DNA of 64,000 nt. Origin: RGIG7213 sp045544195 (GTDB lineage Bacteria; Bacillota; Clostridia; Oscillospirales; CAG-272). Position numbers and translations under genes: made by a program. The notes beneath the pieces are model-generated. The model had not been told where the DNA came from and did no database searches. It saw nothing but the letters and a program-made list of their open reading frames with translations. Positions 56,019 to 64,000 of the stretch are shown here, in pieces (position 1 is the stretch's first letter; every line of letters begins with the position of its first letter). The stretch lies in contig JAZPYO010000022.1 of assembly GCA_045544195.1 (NCBI GenBank), positions 1 to 64,000 on the forward strand, given 5' to 3'.

Positions 56019-57545
56019 TTAATTTTTTTCGTCAGTTTGTAAATTATTTTGTTTATCGTTCTTTCTCAGCGACGGAAGTCTTACCTCAACGCCTTCCTTT
56101 GCAGATGTCAGTGTAAACACAAATTCACAGTATTCCTTATATACGCTATCTACCCATATTTCTTCGCCGTGGGCATCTATTATCGTCTTGACGATATAAA
56201 GTCCGAGTCCTACGCCTGTTTTATCAAGCCCTCTGCTCTTGTCGCTCTTATAAAATCTGTCAAATACGTTAGGCATCTCATCCTTTGCTATACCGGGACC
56301 TTCATTATATACAGAAACGAATACCTTTTTGTCCTTTTCAATTATCTTCACAAGGTATTTTCCCTTTTCATAAGAGAATTTCTGAGCGTTCTGGCAGATA
56401 TTATACAGCACCTGATGTATTGCATCCTTATCGGCAAATACAGTCATATTATCTCTGTCGCATTCAAACATAACATCGAGCTTTTTGGCATCGAGCTGCT
56501 GTTCTAAAGAAATTATGATCTCGCGCGCCATTTCGCATATATCAAAATTCTCTTTTACTATTTTTCGGTCTCCCGCCTGCAAGCGCGAAATATCGAGAAG
56601 CGATGACACAAGGCGCGACAAGCGCTTTACCTCAGTAAATACTATTTGCAGATAATGCTCGTGCTTTTCGGGCGGTATCGCGCCGTTGAGCATTCCCTCA
56701 ACAAATCCCGAAATCACCGTCATCGGAGTACGCAGATCGTGCGATACGCTGGCAAGAAAGCCCTTTCTCAGCTCTTCGTTTTTTTGCAAAGTATTAGCCA
56801 TATTATTGAATGCTCCTGCAAGCTCTGCAACCTCATCGTTACCCGAAATTTCCACACGCGCATTGAAGTTACCCTGCGAAAACTCCTTTGCAGCCTTGCT
56901 CATCAGCTTAAGAGGCAATATTATTCTACCCGATATAAAATATATGGCTATCAGGGATGCAAGCATTACCCACAGTACAGAAACGATCACCGCTTTTATC
57001 GTTTTGCTTACTAAATTACCGAATCTTGCGTTTTCACTGCAAACGAAAACAGATCCGACCATCTCCCCGTCAGTACCGTTTATACTCTTCGCGCACGATA
57101 AATGCTTTTTGGCAAAAAAGCCGTCCATCGTTGCATATTCACCGTACTGACCGTCATTTTCAAGGCTGAATAAAACGTTATCGGGAATGACGTTCGCCAT
57201 ATCGGACGGAGTATTCGCGGTGAGCAATACCGTACCGTTTTCATCTGTTATAAAAACGGACATCTCCTCTCCTAAAGAAGCGGAAACGGTATCAAGAACT
57301 GTCGAAACGTCATTGCTTACGTTTTCATAATATACAAATTTCCCGAAGTCCGACGTTGAGGATTCAGAATATGCGTTTTCCAGAAATACACCCAGAGCAT
57401 CAGCGGCATCTTCGATCGAATCCCGTTTCATACTTTGAGATGTATTGATCGAATTTGAAACGAGGATCAATGACAAAACGGTAAAGCTTATCAGAATAAT
57501 AAGCATTACCACAAATACGAATTTTGTAAATACGCTTTTAAACAT
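56019..57545 (-). CDS. Sensor histidine kinase
   Basis: 508 residues: membrane helix (about 7-29), extracytoplasmic sensor region (about 30-185, SLEDGQYGEYAT-type double-Cache/PAS-like look not confirmed), second helix (about 187-208), HAMP (about 207-258), HisKA with phosphoacceptor His in SVSHDLRTP near 268, and HATPase_c (about 370-485) with NICQNAQKFS, GPGI and GVGLGLYIV. All kinase motifs are intact. Pairs with the response regulator immediately upstream. Probable sensor of envelope conditions, given the exported proteins encoded downstream. Confidence 0.95.
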   Translation of the reverse strand: MFKSVFTKFVFVVMLIILISFTVLSLILVSNSINTSQSMKRDSIEDAADALGVFLENAYSESSTSDFGKFVYYENVSNDVSTVLDTVSASLGEEMSVFITDENGTVLLTANTPSDMANVIPDNVLFSLENDGQYGEYATMDGFFAKKHLSCAKSINGTDGEMVGSVFVCSENARFGNLVSKTIKAVIVSVLWVMLASLIAIYFISGRIILPLKLMSKAAKEFSQGNFNARVEISGNDEVAELAGAFNNMANTLQKNEELRKGFLASVSHDLRTPMTVISGFVEGMLNGAIPPEKHEHYLQIVFTEVKRLSRLVSSLLDISRLQAGDRKIVKENFDICEMAREIIISLEQQLDAKKLDVMFECDRDNMTVFADKDAIHQVLYNICQNAQKFSYEKGKYLVKIIEKDKKVFVSVYNEGPGIAKDEMPNVFDRFYKSDKSRGLDKTGVGLGLYIVKTIIDAHGEEIWVDSVYKEYCEFVFTLTSAKEGVEVRLPSLRKNDKQNNLQTDEKN

Positions 57546-57570
57546 TATTTTATTCCTTAAACAATAAAGG

Positions 57571-57602
57571 GCATGCGCAATACCACACGGAACTGCACAT
57601 GC
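57571..57602 (-). other. Hairpin between response regulator and kinase genes
   Basis: 9-base arms GCATGCGCA (57571-57579) and TGCACATGC (57594-57602) with one wobble pair, followed on the minus strand by CCTTTATTGTTT. It could partly terminate transcription or adjust the regulator-to-kinase ratio. Weak evidence. Confidence 0.4.
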
Positions 57603-57625
57603 GCCTTTTTAAATGATCGTTTTAA

Positions 57626-58318
57626 TTACTGAAGAAGCTCAAACTTGTAGCCGACGCCCCAAACGGTCTTAAGGACCCATTTATCAGAAACGCCCTCGAG
57701 CTTTTCGCGCAGACGCTTAACGTGAACGTCAACGGTTCTGGAGTCTCCGAGATAATCAAAGCCCCATACCTTATCAAGAAGCTGGTCTCTTGTAAATACT
57801 CTGTTGTAGTTTGATGCAAGGAAATAAAGCAATTCAAGCTCCTTGGGAGGAATGTCAACGCTCTTACCCTTGAGCTTAAGCTCGTACTTCTGCAAGGAGA
57901 TCTCAATATTTTCAAACTTGATTATTTCGTCATCATTCTGGCTTTCGTGAGAATTGCAGCGTCTGAGGACTGCCTTTATGCGAACCGCAAGCTCCTTCAT
58001 ATCAAAGGGCTTTACAACAAAATCGTCAGCTCCCATTTCAAGACCGAGAACCTTGTCAAAAACCTCACCCTTAGCTGTCACCATAATAATGGGCTTTGAG
58101 GATACCTCTCTTATTTCTCTGCAAACTGCCCAGCCGTCCTTTTTGGGAAGCATAATGTCGAGCAAAACAAGATCAGGCTCATACAGCTTGAAATAATTCA
58201 CGCCCTCAACACCGTCATTTGCTACCTTTATTTCATATCCTTCGCTTTCAAAGTGCAAGCGGAGCGCCTCACATATATTGAGGTCATCATCAACTATAAG
58301 TATTTTTGTTCCTATCAT
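57626..58318 (-). CDS. OmpR/PhoB-family response regulator
   Basis: 230 residues: receiver domain (1-118) with acidic pocket DDD at 10-12, phospho-acceptor Asp54 in VLLDIMLP, and Lys in the VVKPFDMKE loop; then a winged-helix DNA-binding domain (about 130-228) with SRTVDVHVKRLREKLE. Forms a two-component system with the kinase 80 bp downstream. GGAGG precedes the ATG. The intergenic stretch 58319-58506 is AT-rich and should hold the operon promoter, but no clear -35/-10 pair was found. Confidence 0.96.
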   Translation of the reverse strand: MIGTKILIVDDDLNICEALRLHFESEGYEIKVANDGVEGVNYFKLYEPDLVLLDIMLPKKDGWAVCREIREVSSKPIIMVTAKGEVFDKVLGLEMGADDFVVKPFDMKELAVRIKAVLRRCNSHESQNDDEIIKFENIEISLQKYELKLKGKSVDIPPKELELLYFLASNYNRVFTRDQLLDKVWGFDYLGDSRTVDVHVKRLREKLEGVSDKWVLKTVWGVGYKFELLQ

Positions 58319-58506
58319 TTTAAATTCCTCCTGTTTATGTTCATGAATATTAATTTCGTTAAATTTTTATCTAAATTCATTATATAACAGTGCAAATATA
58401 CTATGGTTACAATTTTGTAAACAAATATAATACAAAATATTAATTATGTGCAATTTGCTTAAATTCAACTGAAATTGAGAAATCATAAGTGATATTTTAC
58501 ATAAGA

Positions 58507-59667
58507 TCAGAGCTTATATACCACCTTACCGTCTATCACCGTCATAATTACATTTGAATATATATCGAGCGGATCGTTATCAAAAACAACGATATCTGCG
58601 TCCATTCCCTGCCTTATCATACCGACCTTGTCATCTATTCCGAGTATTTTTGCGGCATTCACGGTAAGCGCCTTGAGCGCCTGTATATACGGCAAACCGT
58701 GCTTATGCGCAAGTGATGCACACAATGGCAGATACTGTATAGGCGTTTCGGGGTGATCGGTCGTTATGCTGAAAAGTATTCCGTGCTCATTCAGTATACG
58801 GGGGTTGTCAAACGAAAGATTTTTAAGCTCGGGCTTACTCCTGTCAGTCATATTAGGACCTATTATCGCCTTTACATTTTCCTCTGCAAGCTCGCTCGCT
58901 ATCATATATCCTTCAGTGCAATGTACAAGCGTATAATCAAGCGAAAACCGCTTTGCAATACGAATTGCGGTAAAAATATCGTCTGCTCTGTGTGCGTGAA
59001 AATGCGCAGGGCAATCACCTGCTACAACAGGGCTTAACGTATCGTTTTTATCATCGTACTCAGGCTCGTCAAAGTTCTCGCTGTCCGATCTGTAATTTGC
59101 CATAGCATCGGTATATTTTTTCGCCTTTGTAAGCGCCTCTCGGATTATTGATGCAGTCGCAAGACGTGTCTGCGGAGTCTCGTTTTTCCCCTGGTACACG
59201 GATTTCGGATTTTCTCCAAGAGCAAATTTCATTGCCGCAGGCGCTTTTACGATCATATTATCTATACGTCTTCCAAAGGTTTTTATTACAACGGATGTTC
59301 CACTGATCGGATTAGCGCTTCCGGGCCCCGTGCAGACTGTTGTTATACCTGCCTTGTACGCATCGGCAAAGCAAGCATCGAATGGATTTATTCCGTCTAT
59401 TGCAGACAGCTGCGGTGTTGTCGGTGACGTTTCCTCATTCAGATCGTCCCCCTCAAAGCTGATAGAATCCTCAAGGATCCCCAGATGCGTGTGGGCATCT
59501 ATCATTCCCGGGATCACCACTCCGCCGCCGACATCAAATACATCATCGTCAATTGGCGCTTTGCCTTCATAAACACCCTTTATCTTGCCGTTTTCTATGA
59601 CTATGCTGCCATTGCCGATGATCCTTTCATCATCCATAGTATAAATTTTTGCGTTAGTAATAATCAT
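58507..59667 (-). CDS. Metal-dependent amidohydrolase, imidazolonepropionase-like
   Basis: 386 residues of the amidohydrolase superfamily. Metal ligands are visible: H-x-H in IDAHTHLG near residue 60, HFHAHRA near 220, HCTEG near 245, and the late Asp in SITTDHPETP. The N- and C-terminal strands (IITNAKIYTMDDERII and DADIVVFDNDPLDI) form the small beta-sandwich. Close relatives are annotated only broadly as imidazolonepropionase-like; substrate unknown. GAGGA before the ATG. Separated from divIC by a terminator, so an independent unit. Confidence 0.87.
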   Translation of the reverse strand: MIITNAKIYTMDDERIIGNGSIVIENGKIKGVYEGKAPIDDDVFDVGGGVVIPGMIDAHTHLGILEDSISFEGDDLNEETSPTTPQLSAIDGINPFDACFADAYKAGITTVCTGPGSANPISGTSVVIKTFGRRIDNMIVKAPAAMKFALGENPKSVYQGKNETPQTRLATASIIREALTKAKKYTDAMANYRSDSENFDEPEYDDKNDTLSPVVAGDCPAHFHAHRADDIFTAIRIAKRFSLDYTLVHCTEGYMIASELAEENVKAIIGPNMTDRSKPELKNLSFDNPRILNEHGILFSITTDHPETPIQYLPLCASLAHKHGLPYIQALKALTVNAAKILGIDDKVGMIRQGMDADIVVFDNDPLDIYSNVIMTVIDGKVVYKL

Positions 59668-59687
59668 TTTTCCTCACATATTGTTAA

Positions 59688-59713
59688 AGGCTGTCAACAT
59701 AATGCGACAGCCT
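59688..59713 (-). terminator. Terminator of the yabP-yabQ-divIC operon
   Basis: Arms AGGCTGTC (59688-59695) and GACAGCCT (59706-59713), followed on the minus strand by TTTAAC, nine bases past the divIC stop. Confidence 0.7.
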
Positions 59714-59721
59714 GTTAATAA

Positions 59722-60000
59722 TCATTTTGTAAGATCGTTGTAGTATATGACCTCATTGGGATCACGGTATCCGAGCTCCTCTTTAGCAACTCTCTTTATG
59801 TACTCATCGTCTATTTCCGATGCGTACTCGTCGCGGAGCTTTTCTACCTGTATCTGTTTTTCAGCCACCTGCTGAGCGAGATCCTGCTGCTTTTCCTTCA
59901 ATGTGTTCACCTGCATGCTCAGATTGAGTATGGTGACAAAAGCAAAGATCAAAAAAACACCGAGTGCAAGCTTTACAAAAACATTTGCACGCAATCTCAC
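59722..60000 (-). CDS. divIC: DivIC/FtsL-type septum formation initiator
   Basis: 92 residues: an N-terminal membrane helix (about 8-27) followed by a coiled coil (about 30-60, VNTLKEKQQDLAQQVAEKQIQ) and the conserved DivIC ending AKEELGYRDPNEVIYY. Part of the divisome FtsL-DivIC-DivIB complex. GTG start with GGAG six bases before; the stop of yabQ overlaps the start by a few bases. The yabP-yabQ-divIC order matches Bacillus, which supports the assignment over generic FtsB/FtsL. Confidence 0.85.
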   Translation of the reverse strand: MRLRANVFVKLALGVFLIFAFVTILNLSMQVNTLKEKQQDLAQQVAEKQIQVEKLRDEYASEIDDEYIKRVAKEELGYRDPNEVIYYNDLTK

Positions 60001-60530
60001 TGAAGCTCCACGTCCTTTCTTAAAGATTTTATGATACCTTTTTTTATCGTATGCGAAGCGAAAACGGAATCAAACACCTTGAATGTGCAGAAAAACAGGC
60101 GCATAAGCGGAGCTATTACAACACACCGTACCGCTTTTTGAGCAAGCGCGAGCAATTTTCTCATCAGAAAATTCACAAGTCTTCCCAGGGTAATTCTATA
60201 CAGAATAAACCCGAAAACGCCAAAAAGCATTATAAAAAGCCTGTATTTGCCATTATTCGCGCAAAACACAAACACTACGATAATTATAGTATATACTATT
60301 GAAAAGAAAAAATCAATAGAAAATTGAAATATTTTTGAAATTATTGTTTTATTTTTTTCACACGGTTGATTTCCGCTTCTTTTTTCACCGCATTTATCTA
60401 TATGTAGATCGGCAATCATATATATTGTGTCGAAAAAGCTGTAAATAAATCCTACGCCGATCCCAAGACATACAGAATACAGCAACAGCAAAAGCTGCTC
60501 TGACGGCGGACTGTAAATAAAGTCACTCAT
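59997..60530 (-). CDS. yabQ: Spore cortex biosynthesis protein YabQ
   Basis: 177 residues with about four membrane helices; the N-terminal QLLLLLYSVCLGIGVGFIYSFFDTIY segment is characteristic. YabQ localises to the forespore membrane and is needed for cortex formation in Bacillus. Position between yabP and divIC, with 4-base overlaps on both sides, supports the name. The long basic region after helix three (about 130-177) is more variable. Its presence suggests the organism can sporulate. Confidence 0.85.
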   Translation of the reverse strand: MSDFIYSPPSEQLLLLLYSVCLGIGVGFIYSFFDTIYMIADLHIDKCGEKRSGNQPCEKNKTIISKIFQFSIDFFFSIVYTIIIVVFVFCANNGKYRLFIMLFGVFGFILYRITLGRLVNFLMRKLLALAQKAVRCVVIAPLMRLFFCTFKVFDSVFASHTIKKGIIKSLRKDVELQ

Positions 60531-60784
60531 TTGAATATCCGTGATATAAAGCTCTGCTTTTCTTCGGTCTGCTCCGGATAATAAAATGACACTATTTCCC
60601 CGTCGATATGTATATCGCCTCCGTCACAGTCGAGCTTCGATACGCTGAGCGAATTTCCCTGCACGCAGCATATTCCCATAGTGCTTTTTATTATCACGCT
60701 GTTTTCATCGAAGCTGAGAACGCTCACCGCCCCGCCTATTTCAAGATGCTTTCTTCCCTTTAATACTACATTATGCTCAGTCAT
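60527..60784 (-). CDS. yabP: Sporulation protein YabP
   Basis: 85 residues, all-beta, with the YabP pattern HNVVLKGRKHLEIGGAVSVLSFDENSVIIKSTMGICCVQGNSLSV read in short strands; YabP family proteins are sporulation-specific partners of YabQ. The ATG at 60784 has GGAG six bases upstream; a frame opening at 60823 is longer but without a site. First gene of the operon, overlapping yabQ by four bases. Confidence 0.85.
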   Translation of the reverse strand: MTEHNVVLKGRKHLEIGGAVSVLSFDENSVIIKSTMGICCVQGNSLSVSKLDCDGGDIHIDGEIVSFYYPEQTEEKQSFISRIFK

Positions 60785-60828
60785 AATAACTCCGTTCCCG
60801 ACATATAGCCGTTTTGATCGCACGATAA

Positions 60829-60870
60829 AAGATCGGCATACTTATACATAATGTATAGTATGCCGATCTT
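60829..60870 (-). terminator. Terminator between the cohesin-like protein gene and yabP
   Basis: 13-bp perfect arms (60829-60841 / 60858-60870) extended by an A/T inner stem, followed by TTTTATC on the minus strand. Twenty bases past the stop at 60891. Confidence 0.85.
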
Positions 60871-60890
60871 ATCGGTTTTAGAATAACATA

Positions 60891-62297
60891 TCAGAATTTT
60901 CTTTTAAATATGATAGCTGAAATTGCAGCACCCAATATCAAGGATACAACTGAGCATACCAAAGCCACCCAAAGAGGTATGGGCTTATTTATTCCCGTCA
61001 CAACGTCAGCCCTTGTGTCTGTTGTGTCTGTTGTGTCTGTTGTGTCAGCTCCACCGAGCGTTGACTGAACACTTTCATCTTCTGCGGGTATTGACTCTTC
61101 GGAATTATCCGTTACATCATCATTATCGGTGCTTTGTGCTGTGTCCTCTGAAGGAGCATCAGAGCTTTCGCCGTCTGTGGTATTATCAAGCGTTATATCA
61201 GATGTATCCTCAGGCTGTGTTTGTTCTGTATCAGGCTCTTGTGTTTCAGGCTCTGCGGTAGTTTCCCCGTTTGTCTGCTCCGGAACCTTTACGATATTGA
61301 ATGTATACGTTTTTTGGCTTCCGTCCTCTGCGGTGCATACCAATTTTACGGATACCTCATCACCGTCAAGCTCAACCGTTTTTTCCTCACACGTTGCTTT
61401 ATCGTTTCTCGGTGTGGGAGTCAGTGTTATCTGCTCTGTATCGTGCTCAACATATACCGTATACGTGTAGGTGCGGTGATAAAAGTCTACATCGAGAGTA
61501 CCTGTTGACAGCTCAATATTTGATATATAGCAGTCGGAGCTTGGGACATACGGCTTTTTGCCCATCGTAGCGTTGATGATATAATCCTTTGTCGTTCCGT
61601 CCTCTGCGGTAACGGTGAGCCTTATCTTATTTTCGCCTTCCTTGAATGATTCGTTTCCGTATATCTTTACCTTTGACTTACTGTCCGTAACTGACGCATT
61701 TATGGTAAGGGGGTCTGTTCTGTAATCAAAGCTCGCCTTGTATTCCGTAACAGACGGTGAAAATGAAGGTTCAAGCGTCACTCCGTCAACGGAAAGTGAA
61801 GAAAGAGTACAAACGGACGATTTTCTGTCAAGTGTAACATAGCAGCTTTGCTTGCGTGCTTCAAACTCCTCAAATGAATCAGTTGTAACACGCGGTGACG
61901 ATATGGATATTCTAACGCTTTCACCCTTAGCAAGATCGGCATCTGCCTTGAGAGTTATCTGCATGAGCTTTGTATCTCCCTCTATCGCCTTGCCTGTATA
62001 ATTGCACAAAAAGTATACCTTTCCGTCAGATTTCATGCTTTCGGAATATTCCCAGCCCGAAACAAGACATTTGCTTGAAACGTATGAAAGCTGCGAGGAA
62101 TCAAATTCTATGTAGAAATCAGCACCTATAACGTCATATCCGTTTGTATCTATCGAAGCTGTTACAGTAAAATCATCCCCTGCCATAACCGTTGCATCGC
62201 AGGATATATCAATTTCCGATGCTGCAAATACTGAAATGCAGGCAAACGGGACGATAAGCATAACACATAAAGCAAATATAAATATTCTTTTCATCAT
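60891..62297 (-). CDS. Membrane-anchored surface protein with cohesin-like and cadherin-like beta domains
   Basis: 468 residues. Signal peptide (1-26), then a cohesin-like beta sandwich (about 27-165: VMAGDDFTVTASIDTNGYDVIGADFYIEFDSSQLSYVS is read in pieces), two cadherin-like beta-sandwich domains (about 165-245 and 250-345, each with SxSLSxG...SPSVTEY / TYTVYVE type strands), a Thr/Asp/Glu-rich linker (about 346-435) with TDT repeats, and a C-terminal membrane helix (about 440-463) with KRKF tail. The layout is that of an anchoring protein displaying a cohesin. Its ATG overlaps the stop of the dockerin gene upstream, so the pair is made together. Confidence 0.78.
   Translation of the reverse strand: MMKRIFIFALCVMLIVPFACISVFAASEIDISCDATVMAGDDFTVTASIDTNGYDVIGADFYIEFDSSQLSYVSSKCLVSGWEYSESMKSDGKVYFLCNYTGKAIEGDTKLMQITLKADADLAKGESVRISISSPRVTTDSFEEFEARKQSCYVTLDRKSSVCTLSSLSVDGVTLEPSFSPSVTEYKASFDYRTDPLTINASVTDSKSKVKIYGNESFKEGENKIRLTVTAEDGTTKDYIINATMGKKPYVPSSDCYISNIELSTGTLDVDFYHRTYTYTVYVEHDTEQITLTPTPRNDKATCEEKTVELDGDEVSVKLVCTAEDGSQKTYTFNIVKVPEQTNGETTAEPETQEPDTEQTQPEDTSDITLDNTTDGESSDAPSEDTAQSTDNDDVTDNSEESIPAEDESVQSTLGGADTTDTTDTTDTRADVVTGINKPIPLWVALVCSVVSLILGAAISAIIFKRKF
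61013..61046. repeat. 9-bp tandem microrepeat inside the surface protein linker
   Basis: Unit TTGTGTCTG occurs three times exactly and once in part (3.8 copies). It encodes the TDT/DTT repeats of the linker. A 9-base unit keeps the frame, so slippage would change linker length without breaking the gene. Confidence 0.85.
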
Positions 62298-64000
62298 CAG
62301 TATTCCTTTCCTACGATAGTATAATCACCAAGCATATGAGCCTTGAACTGAATAAAATCGACAAGCGATATTTTACCGTCGCCGTTTATATCTGCGGCAT
62401 AGGCATCATACGAGGCAAACTCAAGGTCACCCAGCATATACGCCTTCATCATCACAAAATCGACCAATGATATTTTTCCGTCACAGTTTACGTCGCCCGT
62501 TACAACGATATGTACCGTGTGAATGACCTCAGAGCCGCTGTAAAGTCTTAACTGTGTGCCTGTTGTAACATGATCGTCGTTTGAAAGCTCCTTTTCGCCA
62601 TTGAATGCCCTTACACCGTCCTTGACATTCAAAGTGTTCAGAATAGCCGAAACAGGTGTTTTTTCGCTGACCTTGCTCATAACATCACCGTCGTTTATAA
62701 CGTATGTATCCGACATTATACGCACGTATGATACCGTTATGCCGTTCGACGTAACAGAGCCTTCAAAGCCGTTTTCGGCAGTTATTACGGCAGTTATCGT
62801 CTTTCCGCTGTCATCTGCTGTAACTGTGTATGCTTCTGAATGCTGACCTCTTATCCTTTCACCGTCTCTGAACCAGGAAATGCTGTAAGGAAGCCCTACG
62901 GGAGTTATACCTTCAAGCGAAAGAGTCAGCGTTTGTCCGAGTCTTCCCTCTCCTGTAAGGATCAACGAGCCTGAAAGATCTTCCGCTGTGACACGGACAT
63001 TAAATTGCAATTCACAGTCCTTATACTGAACAGTTACTTCGTTTTCGCCGTTTTTATCAAGCTGTGCTGAGCAGGAAAATCCATCGCTTACAAGCGTTGC
63101 TATGCCGGAAAATTCTTTATAATTAAGCAAAAGCCCGTCAGTATTCAGCTTTTCGCCGTATGTATACTGCATTTTATCAGGAAAGCTACGTACCGTCAGG
63201 ATATCACTGCTTTGCTTTTCAACGCCGTATTCAAATGCGTATAAGCCGCCGACCGTTGACAAGCGTAATCCGCCGTCAAATGCCTCAAACGAAACCTTTT
63301 TTATATCTGAGCCGTCTATTCTGTAAACAGACGTAACACCCTTTGCACAGTAAACGTCGCAGATAAATTCCTCGCTTGTCTGATACTGTCCGAAGCCTAT
63401 ACTGTAAAGCGAAACGCTTTCATTGTCAAGAGCTGAACGCACAAGAGCGAGATCGCCTCCGTATATCCGCGTTGCGTTGAATGCAAACGGCGGAAGTCTT
63501 TCGGACGAAAAAGCCGCACCTGTATTATTTGAAGAGTAATTGATATATTTAACACGGTATCCGCTTTTTGCTGCCATATCTACCGTATCGCCGCCGCAGA
63601 ACATCTGCGCCTTGAGCGAGCGCCCGATGACAGATACGTTTCCGGGTGCAAAAATCTTAAGGTTTGAGCAGTTATCAAACGCATAGTCGCCTATTCTGTC
63701 AACAGAGCACGGCAAAACGATAATAGAAAGACTGTCGGAAAGGTAAAATGCGTATTCACCGATACTGACAACACTCGGCGTGAAAAATACACCGTCAAGA
63801 CTGCTGGCGTAAAATGCATATGCGCCGATCGATGCTACTGTGTCGGGAATGGAATATTTTCCGTTTATATTGGCAGGGAATGCTAAAAGGGTCTTACCGT
63901 CTTTATCAAGCAAAGCTCCCTCTTTTGATGAAAATGATGTATTGTCATCAGAAACGGAAAACGATACTAAGCCTATAAGGTGTGAAAACGCACCTTTATC
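62297..64000 (-). CDS. Leucine-rich-repeat dockerin protein, 5' end outside the window
   Basis: At least 567 residues; the frame stays open to the window edge, so the N-terminus is missing. The first part seen carries BspA-type (LRR_5) repeats: SIPDTVASIGAYAFYASSLDGVFF, SIGEYAFYLSDSL and RIGDYAFDNCSNL, read as strands. Ig-like modules follow (an MQYTYGEKLNTDGLLLNY stretch and one around SWFRDGERIRGQHSEAYTV). The last about 70 residues are a type I dockerin with duplicated calcium loops DVNCDGKISLVDF and DINGDGKISLVDF. Expected to be exported and bound by a cohesin, possibly the one encoded next to it. Confidence 0.87.
   Translation of the reverse strand, partial: DKGAFSHLIGLVSFSVSDDNTSFSSKEGALLDKDGKTLLAFPANINGKYSIPDTVASIGAYAFYASSLDGVFFTPSVVSIGEYAFYLSDSLSIIVLPCSVDRIGDYAFDNCSNLKIFAPGNVSVIGRSLKAQMFCGGDTVDMAAKSGYRVKYINYSSNNTGAAFSSERLPPFAFNATRIYGGDLALVRSALDNESVSLYSIGFGQYQTSEEFICDVYCAKGVTSVYRIDGSDIKKVSFEAFDGGLRLSTVGGLYAFEYGVEKQSSDILTVRSFPDKMQYTYGEKLNTDGLLLNYKEFSGIATLVSDGFSCSAQLDKNGENEVTVQYKDCELQFNVRVTAEDLSGSLILTGEGRLGQTLTLSLEGITPVGLPYSISWFRDGERIRGQHSEAYTVTADDSGKTITAVITAENGFEGSVTSNGITVSYVRIMSDTYVINDGDVMSKVSEKTPVSAILNTLNVKDGVRAFNGEKELSNDDHVTTGTQLRLYSGSEVIHTVHIVVTGDVNCDGKISLVDFVMMKAYMLGDLEFASYDAYAADINGDGKISLVDFIQFKAHMLGDYTIVGKEY

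Noticed and set aside
58400..58430. GTTACAATTTTGTAAAC as an operator before the response regulator
   Set aside because: The palindrome is imperfect and in very AT-rich DNA; no second copy was found to support it.

Overview
The window looks like chromosomal DNA of an anaerobic, spore-forming, low-GC Firmicute of the Clostridia, most likely a gut or rumen Oscillospiraceae/Ruminococcus relative. The grounds are spore-cortex genes yabP and yabQ next to divIC, a GlgC/GlgD pair in a glycogen operon, dockerin and cohesin-like domains on large exported proteins, a GH127 arabinofuranosidase, AAGGAGG-type ribosome binding sites and many sigma-A type promoters with 17-18 bp spacers. The lineage is inference; I saw no rRNA, tRNA or CRISPR array.

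Layout. 1-630 holds the end of an IS200/IS605 transposase gene with its end hairpin. 631-2.7 kb carries a glycosyltransferase and a PfkB sugar kinase on the minus strand. 2.8-8.4 kb is a plus-strand operon of ABC exporter, ABC-F ATPase and GH127 enzyme. 8.4-16.7 kb is minus strand: stomatin/NfeD pair, NlpC/P60 peptidase, a dockerin-bearing nuclease-like protein, a membrane-anchored CBM9-like protein and rpe. 16.9-29.2 kb is the plus-strand glycogen operon glgB-glgC-glgD-glgA-glgP-GH13 plus a coupled aconitase-family hydratase, followed by gap. 30.4-36.6 kb holds a membrane XRE regulator and a housekeeping operon (DUF951, prfA, a Sua5-CoaE fusion, lytic transglycosylase, M18 aminopeptidase). 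36.7-45.0 kb is one 2756-residue exported protein with metallophosphoesterase and VWA domains. 45.3-49.0 kb has small membrane genes, a Gfo/Idh oxidoreductase and a compact XRE/membrane-protein/lipoprotein module with a paired operator.

49.1-58.3 kb is the most unusual region: response regulator, histidine kinase, a catalytically dead HtrA-like protein, NusG_II protein, Gx-family membrane protein, ApbE flavin transferase and a CotH-kinase/RCC1 lipoprotein, closely packed and co-directional, ending at a shared-type terminator. 58.5-60.8 kb has an amidohydrolase and the yabP-yabQ-divIC set. 60.9 kb to the edge encodes a membrane-anchored cohesin-like protein directly downstream of a leucine-rich-repeat dockerin protein that runs off the window.

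Together the genes describe a cell that stores glycogen, degrades plant polysaccharide through a dockerin/cohesin surface, and carries a two-component-linked extracytoplasmic flavin/surface module. Several starts were moved from the longest reading frame to one with a good ribosome binding site; these choices are stated in each entry.
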